Origin: Litorilituus sp.
GTDB lineage: Bacteria; Pseudomonadota; Gammaproteobacteria; Enterobacterales; Alteromonadaceae
Direction of reading: 5' to 3'
Length of the DNA: 37,009 nucleotides
Assembly: GCA_030754235.1 (NCBI GenBank)
Contig: JASMAS010000026.1
Location: 1 to 37,009 of the forward strand
The notes under the pieces were generated by a model. The model had not been told where the DNA came from. It was given only the letters and a program-made list of their open reading frames with translations, and made no database searches. A program made the position numbers and the translations under genes. This document shows, piece by piece, positions 16,687 to 25,641 of the stretch. Position 1 is the first letter of the stretch, and every line of letters begins with the position of its first letter.

Positions 16687-17448
16687 TTAAAGTGCATAGG
16701 TTTTGAGCAAATATTGTTTTATTTTCTCTGATTCAAAAATGGCTATATTGTTATTATCATCGACTAAATAAGGAACCTGAACCTTACCAGCTCTAGCGTG
16801 AAATTTAGCTCTTTTTTCCGTTGTTGGACTAAAATCAGGCATTATCGCTTCGCGAACAACAGGAATAACCATGTCTCGCCACTCCCCCTTGCCAACGTTA
16901 TGCAACCGATAAGGTATCTGCATTTCACATAATAGCTCGCGCACTACTCTAGAGAATGGGCTGGACTCAAAACTGTATAACTCTAAAAGTTTTTCCGGTG
17001 TTTTGGCTTTGCGGTAAGTACTACCGTTTGTTAACCTTGGCATGCCTGAGGCGATAGAGCTTATGGTGTCAAAAAATTTTACTTTCAAAAATGACGGTGC
17101 AGGCCTTTTACCATAGGTTGTCATCAAATAGGATATGATATCGTAAGACTCATACATATTAATACCGGTATTAGCATCAACAAGAAAAGGAAACTGTAAC
17201 TTTCCACCAAGTTGTTCGACAATAGCGCGAAAGCGTTGTCCACCTCGGGGGCAAGGATAAATTACGGCATCTAAATCAAGTTGAGTCAACGTTTCTCTTA
17301 CCAACCGGCAATATGGACACCCTTCAATATCGTAGAGTTCTAACGTTTTTTCTGGTTTTATCTCTGCTGGTTTTATGGTTAATCCGCGCCATAGCTCAAG
17401 GTTTGATGAGGCGATTGAGGAGATAATATTAAGTTTATTAAGAAACAT
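16687..17448 (-). CDS. Tandem glutaredoxin/GST-N-like protein
   Basis: A protein of 253 residues made of two copies of a thioredoxin-fold GST N-terminal domain, each preceded by the same linker (IISSIAS and TISSIAS). Copy 1 has the redox motif CPYC at 44-47 (DIEGCPYCRLVRETL). Copy 2 has SPFS at 163-166 (FESSPFSRVVRELL), so both cysteines are replaced by Ser. Both copies keep a cis-Pro region (FPFLVD, VPYLVDD) and the FES/YES segment. The first copy could be a thiol oxidoreductase and the second may only bind glutathione or help pairing. No signal peptide. The partner is unknown. Confidence 0.75.
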   Translation of the reverse strand: MFLNKLNIISSIASSNLELWRGLTIKPAEIKPEKTLELYDIEGCPYCRLVRETLTQLDLDAVIYPCPRGGQRFRAIVEQLGGKLQFPFLVDANTGINMYESYDIISYLMTTYGKRPAPSFLKVKFFDTISSIASGMPRLTNGSTYRKAKTPEKLLELYSFESSPFSRVVRELLCEMQIPYRLHNVGKGEWRDMVIPVVREAIMPDFSPTTEKRAKFHARAGKVQVPYLVDDNNNIAIFESEKIKQYLLKTYAL

Positions 17449-17598
17449 GCAGGCTAACTCTATAAGTATTCGTATAGTATTAGAATAACACAGTGTTCAG
17501 CTTAAATAGTATGAGTTTTATAACCCAAGTCATTTATTTATCAAGCAAAAAACAACCAAAGTAGGAATAACTTTCCATATTATTTAAGACATTGTATA

Positions 17599-17633
17599 TA
17601 TGGGCTTTAACCGCTTCACTATGAAAGCCCATA
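17599..17633. repeat. 10-bp perfect inverted repeat
   Basis: TATGGGCTTT (17599-17608) and AAAGCCCATA (17624-17633) flank a 15-base loop, in the spacer after the beta-propeller gene and before the GST-like gene. No T tract follows on either strand, so it is a weak terminator candidate at best. Confidence 0.4.
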
Positions 17634-17651
17634 GGTCAAATGATTAGTGCT

Positions 17652-19679
17652 TTAATAGGGGCCATTCACTAAATGTGGCGTTGACCATAAGCTCTGCCAT
17701 ACACCAACACCATGCACATAATAAATTAAGTCATCATGAATTATCGCTCTATCATCCCAACTTCCGCGATAGCGATTACCATCAATTTCGGGAATAATTT
17801 CCCCTGTATTCACTAATTCACTATTATCATTAGTGTCGTTGACTTCAAATAACTGCAATGCAACCTCAGGCGACCAAATGTCAACCCCCTCTTCACCTTG
17901 AGTTGTTAACCAGCGCTCAATGGGTAACGCAAATAAGTGTTTTTCGTCGCTTAGTTTTAAGTAAGTCAAGGCATGATAATTATACTCGGCTGGTGTATAA
18001 CCATTTTCAAAGACAAACTCTTGCAATAACTTTGGCGCTGAAGATACATCAAACAAAGCGATTTTGGCTCCCTCAACAACTTCTTCCTCTGTTTCGCTGA
18101 GCTCATCCTCAGGTGTAGCAGTGCCGACAAAACGGTTTGGATCTATATTTTGTCCAATACCCAGTACTAAATTTTCAGAAATAGGGTGCAAATAAGAAGA
18201 ATAGCCAATGATATCCAATTCCCCCTCAATAACGGGATTAGTGTTGTCGGACAAGTCAATAACATACAAGGGATCACGGTTTAAAAATGTAACAATATAT
18301 GCCTTATTGCCAAAATATCTGACTGCATAAATATCTTCGTTATCTTTACCAAGCTTTGCTGGTTGTTGTTCGTTTGGTAATTGAGCGACTAATGCTAAGC
18401 TTTGGCTCGCAACATTATGGCTAAATACATGTAAACGATGATCAAAGCGATCTACTTCATCATCAACGCGTAAACTACTAACAACTCGCAAATACCCATC
18501 TCTTTCACTGAAACGTAAGTTTGATTGCCCCCATCCAAAGTTGCCTTGTAAATTGCCTGATCCCTGATAATCAACCGACAAACCATTGAGCGAAAATTTA
18601 TGAATAACAGATTCTTGTTCATCTTTAGTACCATAAATATAGACTGAATTTGGTGTTGCATAAATCCCCTGCATAGAGGCGTTAACACAAACTGAATTAA
18701 GCTGCGAAGGATCATCAAGATTAATTGTGGTTACCGTGACAATAGCGTCATAGCCATCTCTGCTTGTCGCATCTTCTGGAATAAAACATTGCTCTGCACT
18801 TACCAATGCGTTAGTGCTACCCGCGGCATCAGTATATTTGGGTAATAAATCGGTAACATCCGTATTTTGGATCAAATCATAATTTTTCTGTTTATCTTCA
18901 TCTGTTTGAGGAAATGCAATTAACCCTTCAATAAAGGGCGTGTAACTGGTCACTAGTATCAAGGTATCATCAACTCGGCGACTTGAAATCATAAAGCCAT
19001 CGATATCGTAACTCACTTGCTGTTGAGGAGAGCTAACGGAGGTGACATCATACAAAGAAAAATTAACTTGTTGAGGGTGCGGATGCCAAATGTCGGATCT
19101 CATCTGGTCATAGGCATAAAAAGTGTGATTATTAGATAACACCGATAATTGATTATCTGCCAAGAATATGCCATTAATACTAGCGAGGTTTTCCTCATCA
19201 CTAGCTAATTCTATTTGGCCAACGGTAACTAAAGAGTCATCTGCTTGTCTTGATAAAATTCTAACACCGGCTTGCGAAGTTATCATGTCGCCGGTTTCAA
19301 GAGAAGAGTCTAAATAACCATCGTTGGCTATATACAAATGATTACCATCATATTTTACCCTATCAGCTTCGTCGACACCGTTTTCTTGAGTGATAGTCGT
19401 AGAGTACGAACGGTCATCTACGTTAGAAGATTTCGATGTAGAGGAAGAATCTTCAGCCAAAGCAATAACATCACCCATAAATGTTGACAGGTAAATGCCA
19501 TTTTTATAATGACTGATAAAGCTAGCATTCTGTGATTTTTTCAGCCCTTTTAATGACAACTGCATTTCATTTAGTTCAGGTATACCTTTATCAACAATCA
19601 CCGTTGCTGAATCATTGTCACCATTACAACCTGCAAGACTGAATAACGCGACAGCCAATAACGAACGTTTAACAAACAT
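17652..19679 (-). CDS. Secreted beta-propeller lipoprotein
   Basis: A protein of 675 residues with a lipoprotein signal (ALFSLAGC, lipobox Cys18). The mature chain matches the Beta_propel family (PF09826), whose signature TQENGVDEADRVKYDGNHLYIAND is seen near residues 98-121. Repeated blade-like strands follow (VRYFGNKAYIVTFLNRDPLYVIDLSD is one). The family is extracytoplasmic and has no agreed function. ATG 19679 has GGAG seven bases upstream. It is divergent from the MipA operon, with 173 bp between starts. A possible hairpin lies after the stop. Confidence 0.82.
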   Translation of the reverse strand: MFVKRSLLAVALFSLAGCNGDNDSATVIVDKGIPELNEMQLSLKGLKKSQNASFISHYKNGIYLSTFMGDVIALAEDSSSTSKSSNVDDRSYSTTITQENGVDEADRVKYDGNHLYIANDGYLDSSLETGDMITSQAGVRILSRQADDSLVTVGQIELASDEENLASINGIFLADNQLSVLSNNHTFYAYDQMRSDIWHPHPQQVNFSLYDVTSVSSPQQQVSYDIDGFMISSRRVDDTLILVTSYTPFIEGLIAFPQTDEDKQKNYDLIQNTDVTDLLPKYTDAAGSTNALVSAEQCFIPEDATSRDGYDAIVTVTTINLDDPSQLNSVCVNASMQGIYATPNSVYIYGTKDEQESVIHKFSLNGLSVDYQGSGNLQGNFGWGQSNLRFSERDGYLRVVSSLRVDDEVDRFDHRLHVFSHNVASQSLALVAQLPNEQQPAKLGKDNEDIYAVRYFGNKAYIVTFLNRDPLYVIDLSDNTNPVIEGELDIIGYSSYLHPISENLVLGIGQNIDPNRFVGTATPEDELSETEEEVVEGAKIALFDVSSAPKLLQEFVFENGYTPAEYNYHALTYLKLSDEKHLFALPIERWLTTQGEEGVDIWSPEVALQLFEVNDTNDNSELVNTGEIIPEIDGNRYRGSWDDRAIIHDDLIYYVHGVGVWQSLWSTPHLVNGPY

Positions 19680-19765
19680 AGTGAATCTCCATCTAGAGTT
19701 TATTATGAATAATTAACCATACTTTAACGGATTTAGGCAAAAACTCTGTTGTCAAATGCAATAAA

Positions 19766-19782
19766 GTGTAATTTTGTGTAAT
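19766..19782 (+). promoter_or_regulatory. Candidate OmpR-type operator upstream of the mipA operon
   Basis: GTGTAAT occurs at 19766-19772 and again at 19776-19782, giving a 10-bp period (GTGTAATTTTGTGTAAT). OmpR/PhoB-type regulators bind direct repeats about one helical turn apart, and the operon encodes such a regulator. The site is 71 bp before the GTG start. Binding is inferred. Confidence 0.35.
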
Positions 19783-19806
19783 CGTTGCTGGCAAAGTGAT
19801 CATAGC

Positions 19807-19821
19807 ATGTTAAATTAACAT
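19807..19821. promoter_or_regulatory. 15-bp palindrome between the candidate operator and mipA-like gene
   Basis: ATGTTAAATTAACAT is a perfect palindrome around a central A, 25 bp after the direct repeat and 32 bp before the GTG start. It could overlap the -10 region or the transcription start. Confidence 0.35.
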
Positions 19822-19852
19822 AAAAATTTAACTCGCCAGAGCTGGATTTACC

Positions 19853-20776
19853 GTGACAAAATTATATCGACTAAATCGAAAAAAACTATTACAGCTAAAA
19901 CTGTGTCGGATGCTAATTCTATTGCCATTGCTCCTAATACAACTTAATGTGTCAGCTGAAACGAAAATAACACATGATGCAACGAAGCAAACAGAAAACC
20001 ACATTGCCACAGACAAACTGCATTTCTCGATAGCATTAGGTGCAGGTGTTAAGACCAACCCTCTAGTTGGTGGTAACAATATTCCTTTGTTTATAGTGCC
20101 ATCTTTAAGATTTTATGGTGAAAAATTCTATTTTGACAATGGAGATTTAGGCTATAGCTTTATACAAAACAAGCAACTAACCTTGAGTGCGGTGAGTCGA
20201 ATAAACAGTGAAAATGCTTATTTTTCACGCTGGCACCCAAAAAATATTTTTGTGTTTTCTTCTTCCTCTGTATCAATTGATGGAAACTCCCCCGAAACAC
20301 CGAAAGAAATAAATATTAATGACATTCATGATCGTCAATGGGCTATCGATGCAGGCTTGCAACTTAATTGGTTCATCACAAGTGTATCGCAAGTAAAAGT
20401 TCAATTACTGCATGATATTAATGACGTTTACAACGGTCTAAATGGCAGTGTTGAATATTTTCGTCAATTTTCACCTATAAGTTCATCACCTATTAACGTA
20501 CAGATAAAAATCGGTTTTGATTGGTTTAGCCAATCCATGGTTAATTATTATTACGGCATAAATAACAAGGATAAGGTTAATCCAACACTTCACTATCAAA
20601 GCGGCTCTGCTTTAAATCCCTATATAAAACTACATGCTAATTACCCCTTATCAAAACAGTGGAAATTTTTCAGCGCAGTAAGCTATAAAATATTAGCAAC
20701 AAATATTAAGGACAGCCCTATTGTCGAAGAAAAAAATAACATAACCGCTTTTATAGGAGCGAGTTATGTATTCTAA
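19853..20776 (+). CDS. MipA/OmpV family outer-membrane protein
   Basis: A protein of 307 residues with a signal sequence (hydrophobic LILLPLLLIQLNVSAE) and a beta-barrel pattern typical of MipA/OmpV: GAGVKTNPLVGGNN, VPSLRFYGEKFYFDNGDLGY, GLQLNW and a C-terminal strand ending SYVF. The MipA of E. coli is an envelope scaffold protein, and the OmpV type is an outer-membrane protein often encoded beside two-component genes. The GTG at 19853 gives a long n-region. The ATG at 19910 is an alternative and would begin directly at the hydrophobic core. The stop overlaps the next gene by 11 bp, so the cluster is translated as a unit. Confidence 0.78.
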   Translation: MTKLYRLNRKKLLQLKLCRMLILLPLLLIQLNVSAETKITHDATKQTENHIATDKLHFSIALGAGVKTNPLVGGNNIPLFIVPSLRFYGEKFYFDNGDLGYSFIQNKQLTLSAVSRINSENAYFSRWHPKNIFVFSSSSVSIDGNSPETPKEININDIHDRQWAIDAGLQLNWFITSVSQVKVQLLHDINDVYNGLNGSVEYFRQFSPISSSPINVQIKIGFDWFSQSMVNYYYGINNKDKVNPTLHYQSGSALNPYIKLHANYPLSKQWKFFSAVSYKILATNIKDSPIVEEKNNITAFIGASYVF

Positions 20777-21167
20777 AGCCATCCACATTATTTTAACTGG
20801 CTATTTTTTTTATAACACCTTTTCGGTTAATGCCGCCGAATTCAAACAACCAATTATACATTTTTCAATAACACCTCTTGCCTGTATCGTTAAACAAATA
20901 GGTGATGAGTGTCAATTGACAACGACTGTCGACTGGCAGTCAGAACAGGCACTTGATGTCTGCTTAATACAAGATAAAGTCGCTTTAAAATGTTGGAAAA
21001 ATGCAATATCGGGCAAAAGTGTTTTACCTGTACAACTCAACCGCACAACAACCTTTACATTAAAAAATAACAAGACTCAAATACTTGCCAAACAGCTTGT
21101 AAAAATATCAGCCACAACCCCAAAGAAATATCGCCGTAAGCTACGTTCGGACTGGAGCCTATTTTAA
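20766..21167 (+). CDS. DUF3019 family exported protein
   Basis: A protein of 133 residues with a signal peptide (hydrophobic to about 23, VNAAEF). The mature part has the DUF3019 pattern: FSITPLACIVKQIGDECQLTTTVDW, then DVCLIQDKVALKCW, which supplies a likely set of four conserved cysteines for disulfides in the periplasm. AGGAG lies seven bases before the ATG. It overlaps the end of the MipA gene by 11 bp. Its TAA shares an A with the ATG of the response regulator. The function is unknown. The position between a porin-like protein and a sensor pair suggests a periplasmic accessory or signal-input protein. Confidence 0.7.
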   Translation: MYSKAIHIILTGYFFYNTFSVNAAEFKQPIIHFSITPLACIVKQIGDECQLTTTVDWQSEQALDVCLIQDKVALKCWKNAISGKSVLPVQLNRTTTFTLKNNKTQILAKQLVKISATTPKKYRRKLRSDWSLF

Positions 21168-21853
21168 TGAAAAAAATAACGTTAGTTGAAGATGATCAGC
21201 GCTTGGCTGAATTGGTACAGAAATTTCTCCAACAGAATAACTTCAGCGTTAACGTGATAAACCGTGGTGATCAAGCGGTTGATTATGTGCTAAACAACAA
21301 TCCTGACTTATTAATTCTAGATATTATGCTACCCCACATGGATGGGTTTTCCATTTGTCGACGAATTAGAACGGAGTATAAAAATCCAATCCTTTTTTTA
21401 ACAGCAAAAGACTCGGATTTTGACCATGTACTTGGTCTAGAAATGGGTGCTGATGACTACATCATAAAGCCTATAGAGCCACATGTGCTACTCGCTCGCA
21501 TTAACACATTATTTAGACGAGTAAATACAATCTCTAAGCATGCAAAACTGGTGTTTGGAAAGTTAACAATAGATAAAAAAGCACGGGTAGTTAGTTATGA
21601 AGATCAACAAGTAGACTTAACTAGCCATGAGTTCGACTTACTCTGGTTGCTGGCTGAAAATGCAGGAGAAATACAAAGTAGAGATTATATTCATCAGAAA
21701 ATGATTGGCCGTGAATATGACGGTCTTGATCGCAGTGTCGATGTAAAGATCTCACGGTTAAGAAAGAAACTATTTGATAACCCGCAATCTCCCTTTAGAA
21801 TTATGACTATTTGGGGTAAAGGCTATCTTTTTTGCTCAACGGCTTGGAGTTAG
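21167..21853 (+). CDS. OmpR-family response regulator (RstA-like)
   Basis: A DNA-binding regulator of 228 residues. The receiver domain (1-120) has Asp9/Asp10, phosphoacceptor Asp52 (LILDIMLPHMDG), Thr79 and Lys101 in GADDYIIKP. The winged-helix output domain (about 130-225) has LTSHEFDLLWLLAENAGEIQSRDYI, the recognition helix around RSVDVKISRLRKKL and the final wing. GGAGCC lies ahead of the ATG, which overlaps the DUF3019 stop. The next gene, 10 bp on, is its kinase. It probably controls its own operon through the direct repeat upstream of the MipA gene. Confidence 0.92.
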   Translation: MKKITLVEDDQRLAELVQKFLQQNNFSVNVINRGDQAVDYVLNNNPDLLILDIMLPHMDGFSICRRIRTEYKNPILFLTAKDSDFDHVLGLEMGADDYIIKPIEPHVLLARINTLFRRVNTISKHAKLVFGKLTIDKKARVVSYEDQQVDLTSHEFDLLWLLAENAGEIQSRDYIHQKMIGREYDGLDRSVDVKISRLRKKLFDNPQSPFRIMTIWGKGYLFCSTAWS

Positions 21854-21863
21854 AACTTAATCA

Positions 21864-23180
21864 ATGACACGTTTATTTATTAGCTTGTATTTTGCAGTCA
21901 CGTTCGGTCTGCTGTTGATAGGATGGAGCTCGGAGCAAGTATGGCGTTACTTACAATCGTCATCAAGTAACGAGATAGAGCAAATAGCCAAACTAGCCAA
22001 TACGGTGCCCACATTACTTGAATCTGGTAAATTATCTACATCTCAAATTGAGCAGCTAATCTCTACAAATATTAATATTGTTGACTTAAATGCTATTGCT
22101 TGGCAACCAGAACAACTAAAACAGTTACAACAAGAAAAACCCTTATTGACCTATAATGATCAAGACCAACTTGAAATTAATGTTTTGTATCGACAAAAAG
22201 TAACAGGTCTAAATAATCAACCAATCAATAGTGTTATACAAATAGGTCCTATCGCGTTATCTTCTGTAAATAATTCAATCAAATCGATGCTTTTAATTGC
22301 CTCTTACTTATTACTCGCAGGCATTATCGCATTATGGACTTGGCCTCTTTGGCGTGATCTTCTTAAATTACAAAAAGCAACCAACGAATTTAGTCACGGC
22401 AATTTCACTGGTGAAATCACCGTTAGTCCACGTTCTGTGATCAGACCATTGATCAATTCTTTTAAATCAATGGCTAGTCAAATATTGCGACTTATCGATG
22501 AACAAAAACAAATGACCAACGCAGTGAGTCATGATTTACGTACACCGTTATCTCGACTGAAATTTTCTCTTGCTATGTTAGATCAAAGCCAAGAAAACAT
22601 TCCTGAAATGAAGCAAGATGTCAACGAACTTGAAAAACTCATCGAAGAAATGTTGAGCTACAACCGCTTAGAAAGCGAACAGCACTTGTTAGCAGTTAAT
22701 CAAGTAGATATTGCTCAATTGTTAAAAAATCAAATAGAAAAGTTAAAACGAAATATAGACAGTGTAGAGAATCATCAACAAAAACAGTTCGAACTAGTTG
22801 TCAACGATACACTGGTTTGGCCTTGTGATGGGCATCTTATTGAACGCACTACTCAAAACTTGATTACTAATGCTATTCGATACGGAAATACTCAAATTAA
22901 AATAATCGCTAACGCTAACGATGAACAATTACTCATTTCGATAGAAGATGACGGTCCAGGCATTAAAAAACAACACTATGATAGTGTTTTCAAAGCATTT
23001 ACTCGTCTCGATGAGAGTCGAAATAAAAGTCAGGGTGGCTTTGGTTTAGGGTTAGCGATTGTTCAGCGCATCGCTCAATGGCATCAAGGGGAGTGTAAGC
23101 TAAGCCAATCGAGCTTAGGCGGAGCAAAATTTACACTAATAATCCCCAAGGCTGAAAAATATATAGCCCAAGAAAACTGA
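21864..23180 (+). CDS. RstB-like sensor histidine kinase
   Basis: A protein of 438 residues. TM1 is at about 4-22, a periplasmic domain of about 115 residues follows, and TM2 is at about 140-160 (MLLIASYLLLAGIIALW). A HAMP region follows at about 160-210. HisKA carries AVSHDLRTPLSRLKF with His223. HATPase_c has TTQNLITNAIRYG, EDDGPGI and GFGLGLAIVQRIAQW. This is the RstB/CpxA type. It follows the regulator by 10 bp and is the last gene of the MipA-DUF3019-regulator-kinase cluster. The periplasmic sensor has no recognised domain. No strong terminator follows. Confidence 0.9.
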   Translation: MTRLFISLYFAVTFGLLLIGWSSEQVWRYLQSSSSNEIEQIAKLANTVPTLLESGKLSTSQIEQLISTNINIVDLNAIAWQPEQLKQLQQEKPLLTYNDQDQLEINVLYRQKVTGLNNQPINSVIQIGPIALSSVNNSIKSMLLIASYLLLAGIIALWTWPLWRDLLKLQKATNEFSHGNFTGEITVSPRSVIRPLINSFKSMASQILRLIDEQKQMTNAVSHDLRTPLSRLKFSLAMLDQSQENIPEMKQDVNELEKLIEEMLSYNRLESEQHLLAVNQVDIAQLLKNQIEKLKRNIDSVENHQQKQFELVVNDTLVWPCDGHLIERTTQNLITNAIRYGNTQIKIIANANDEQLLISIEDDGPGIKKQHYDSVFKAFTRLDESRNKSQGGFGLGLAIVQRIAQWHQGECKLSQSSLGGAKFTLIIPKAEKYIAQEN

Positions 23181-23190
23181 TTAAAAATAC

Positions 23191-23209
23191 AACTAACTAA
23201 CTAACTAAC
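23191..23209 (+). repeat. Tetranucleotide tandem repeat (AACT)4.75
   Basis: AACTAACTAACTAACTAAC lies 10 bp after the kinase stop. It is a short simple repeat that could vary in copy number. Confidence 0.6.
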
Positions 23210-23332
23210 GCATGGTAACCCCATAGTTTAACAGGGTTGAACGATAACTATCATCGAACTCTAATACTGTTCTTTTTACTCGCTATACTGACAAATTTAA
23301 TCAAAAAATACTAAAACACTCGCTTTGTGGCA

Positions 23333-23677
23333 TCAAGTGATTTTGCTTAATTCCACCGGCTCAACGACAATGGTGTCTATATTGGCCAAATGTTCTTTTA
23401 ATAAGTAACTAATTTGTTTTACCCCATAAGAACGTTGTAATTTACAGTGCCAGGTAAAAATTGTCGAGTAGTGATAAGACTAAAATTTGAATCACCCTTG
23501 ACCAGCAGTGTCTGTTTCCATCACCACGGTACATGCTTCGTTATTAATTTTGATAAGGACACTACATGGATAATGTAGTTTATTAGAGAATACAGGAGCA
23601 TATTCTCCTGAATAACCATTCTCTTCAATCAATGCTTTACCTTTAAGCCGTTTAATTCTCGCTAAGTGATCAATTAA
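23333..23677 (-). pseudogene. Remnant of an unidentified gene with in-frame stops
   Basis: One frame on the minus strand reads as protein for about 114 codons, from an upstream TAA to a TGA at 23333, interrupted by TGA and TAG close together near its middle. Both flanks look protein-like: ENGYSGEYAPVFSNK and YPCSVLIKINNEACTVVME before the stops, and WHCKLQRSYGVKQISYLLKE and IDTIVVEPVELSKIT after. The two halves share one frame, which argues for point decay and not chance. I do not recognise the family. The remaining spacer (23210-23332) shows nothing else. Confidence 0.4.
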
Positions 23678-23723
23678 TTAATATACTTGCTATTATACAC
23701 AGCCGCTAATATTACTTAGCTAT

Positions 23724-24341
23724 TCATCTTGCAAGCCATGCGCTATAAAGCGACCAAGCAATACCCCACATTACCAAGGCAATTAGCACATCAATAACAC
23801 GTTTCACTTTAGGCTGGCTTAAGTATGATGATAATGTAGCCGCTCCTGTAGCCAAACATGAAAACCACACGACAGAGCCAAGTATAGCGCCAACAAGAAA
23901 AAATAATTTAGCATCACCTGTATATTGACCACCAACACTACCAATAATCATGACGGTATCAATATAAGCATGTGGATTTAAAAAGGTTACTGCTAAGCTA
24001 GTAAATAATACTAATTTTACCGACTTTTTTTGGGTTATAAGAGCATTATTGTGCTGTTGACTATAAGCTAACTTCATTGATAAAGCGCCATATACACCTA
24101 AAAATAGAATGCCTCCCCAGGTTAATACCGTGAATAAGCTATCACTACTTGCCAAAACTAAACTGCCGCCTAAAACACCAATTGAAATTAAAATAGCATC
24201 ATACAGTATAAATAATGCTGCCGTCATTTTGTGGTGGTTTTTACTGATACCTTGAGTAAGTAACATAGAATTTTGCGTACCAATAGGCACGATCATGCTT
24301 AATGTTAAAGTAAAGCCTTTGGCTAATATTAAAAAACTCAT
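23724..24341 (-). CDS. argO: Arginine exporter ArgO, LysE family
   Basis: Inner-membrane amino-acid exporter of 205 residues, about six helices. Family marks: the N-terminal LTLSMIVPIGTQNSMLLTQGISKNHH, FLNPHAYIDTVMIIGSVGGQY, and the last helix VLIALVMWGIAWSLYSAWL. In E. coli ArgO exports arginine (and canavanine). The ATG at 24341 is chosen because AGAGGG lies about eight bases upstream; a TTG- or ATG-led extension to 24380 has no such support. It is divergent from argP, its usual activator, with a 190-bp shared control region. Confidence 0.9.
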   Translation of the reverse strand: MSFLILAKGFTLTLSMIVPIGTQNSMLLTQGISKNHHKMTAALFILYDAILISIGVLGGSLVLASSDSLFTVLTWGGILFLGVYGALSMKLAYSQQHNNALITQKKSVKLVLFTSLAVTFLNPHAYIDTVMIIGSVGGQYTGDAKLFFLVGAILGSVVWFSCLATGAATLSSYLSQPKVKRVIDVLIALVMWGIAWSLYSAWLAR

Positions 24342-24531
24342 GGCGTAGCCCTCTTTTATATGTGGTGTAATGTCATTCAAGCCTTATTCATCGTTACTTA
24401 GCAGTGATGAAATAAAATGGCTTGATAAATAATGATGGCTAGTGTGCAACAGTATTTAACATAAATTAAATTAATAATTCTTAACTGTTATTAGTTATAC
24501 TTATAAAGAATTTACGAAAGGATAGTACAAT
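24342..24531. promoter_or_regulatory. argO/argP divergent control region
   Basis: A 190-bp AT-rich spacer between divergently transcribed exporter and LysR-type regulator genes. In E. coli ArgP binds such a region and activates argO with arginine. No operator was located with confidence here. TATACT at 24496-24501 is a possible argP -10, without a good -35, and GAAAGGA precedes the argP start. Confidence 0.4.
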
Positions 24532-25428
24532 ATGGCTAATTTTGATTATAAATTATTATCTGCATTAGCAGAGGTTATTGAACTGCAGAGTTTTGAATTA
24601 GCGGCTAGTAAATTATTTATATCTCAGTCGGCAATTTCTCAACGTATTAAAAGTTTAGAAGAATATATTGGCCAACCTGTGCTTATTCGCAGCCAACCAA
24701 TTGAGCTAACGGTTGCTGGTGAACAGCTAGTTAGTCATTTCAAAAAAGTAAAGCAGCTTGAGCATGAACTCACACCAGTATTGTCACCAGATAAACCTTT
24801 TAAGCCACTAAAGATTTCATTAGCCGTTAATGCCGATAGTATTGCGACATGGTTTATTCAGGCAATAACGCCCGTATTACAAAATCATCTTGTTGAATTA
24901 AATTTACTCATTGAACACGAAGAGCGTACCTTAGATAAATTAAGAACAGGTGAAGCCATTGGTGCTGTGAGCGTAATAGAAAAACCGCTTAAAGGTTATC
25001 GTTCTTTTCGACTCGGTAATATGGAGTATTGTCTAGTGGCCAATGAACAATTTAAAGAAAGATACTTTAAGCATGGCGTCAACCGAGAGTCATTAAAAAT
25101 GGCGCCAGCCATTAGTTACGATCATAAAGATGACATGCATGTTCGCTTTATAGCAAAACACTTTAACTTGGCAGCCAGCGAATATTATTGTCATAGCGTA
25201 CGCTCATCTGAGGCATTTGTTGAGCTAGCAAAGCAAGGGGTTGCCTATTGTTTATTGCCTAAATTACAAATAGCTCATGAATTAGCTAGTGGTGAGCTAA
25301 TCAGTATCGCTCCTAACATTGAATTGATTGAAACACTTTATTGGCATAGCTGGATTTTAGTTAAAGGGGTTAATAGAAAAATATCACAACAAATAGTCAC
25401 TTTAGGGCAGAAAAAATTATCAGGTTAG
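24532..25428 (+). CDS. argP: LysR-type regulator ArgP
   Basis: A DNA-binding regulator of 298 residues. The LysR helix-turn-helix is at about 1-60 (LSALAEVIELQSFELAASKLFISQSAISQRIKSLEE). The substrate domain is 85-295 with ArgP marks: LAVNADSIATWF, GEAIGAVSV, DDMHVRFI, SSEAFVELAKQGVAYCLLPKLQIAHELASGELI and LYWHSW. In E. coli ArgP senses arginine and lysine and controls argO. The gene lies opposite argO, matching that scheme. A ribosome site GAAAGGA precedes the ATG. Confidence 0.92.
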   Translation: MANFDYKLLSALAEVIELQSFELAASKLFISQSAISQRIKSLEEYIGQPVLIRSQPIELTVAGEQLVSHFKKVKQLEHELTPVLSPDKPFKPLKISLAVNADSIATWFIQAITPVLQNHLVELNLLIEHEERTLDKLRTGEAIGAVSVIEKPLKGYRSFRLGNMEYCLVANEQFKERYFKHGVNRESLKMAPAISYDHKDDMHVRFIAKHFNLAASEYYCHSVRSSEAFVELAKQGVAYCLLPKLQIAHELASGELISIAPNIELIETLYWHSWILVKGVNRKISQQIVTLGQKKLSG

Positions 25429-25464
25429 TACTTTTTCAGTGAAAATTTCAAAAAAGTCTTGAGT

Positions 25465-25641
25465 GTTAACAAGCATACTCGCTTATAAATCATCTTAAAA
25501 AATAACACAAGCTTGTTAACACAACTCAAAATACGCACAATGATTGCTCCCCCCTTTGAATCCAAAGAATATTGACTAAATTGTAGCGTCAATAGACAAA
25601 CGCTGCTTTTTAGACATACCAAAAACATCAGGCTTAATGTG
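25465..25641 (+). repeat. Dispersed imperfect repeat, copy A
   Basis: About 177 bp that align with 36832-37007 in the same orientation. Shared blocks are ACTCGCTTATAAAT, ACTCAAAATA(C/T)GC, TGATT, GACTAAA, CTTTTTAGACA followed by CCAAAAA and CATCA. The middle differs by small indels and substitutions. A 76-codon open frame runs through it on the minus strand, but copy B has stops in that frame, so it is treated as non-coding or decayed. The origin is unknown. Confidence 0.55.
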
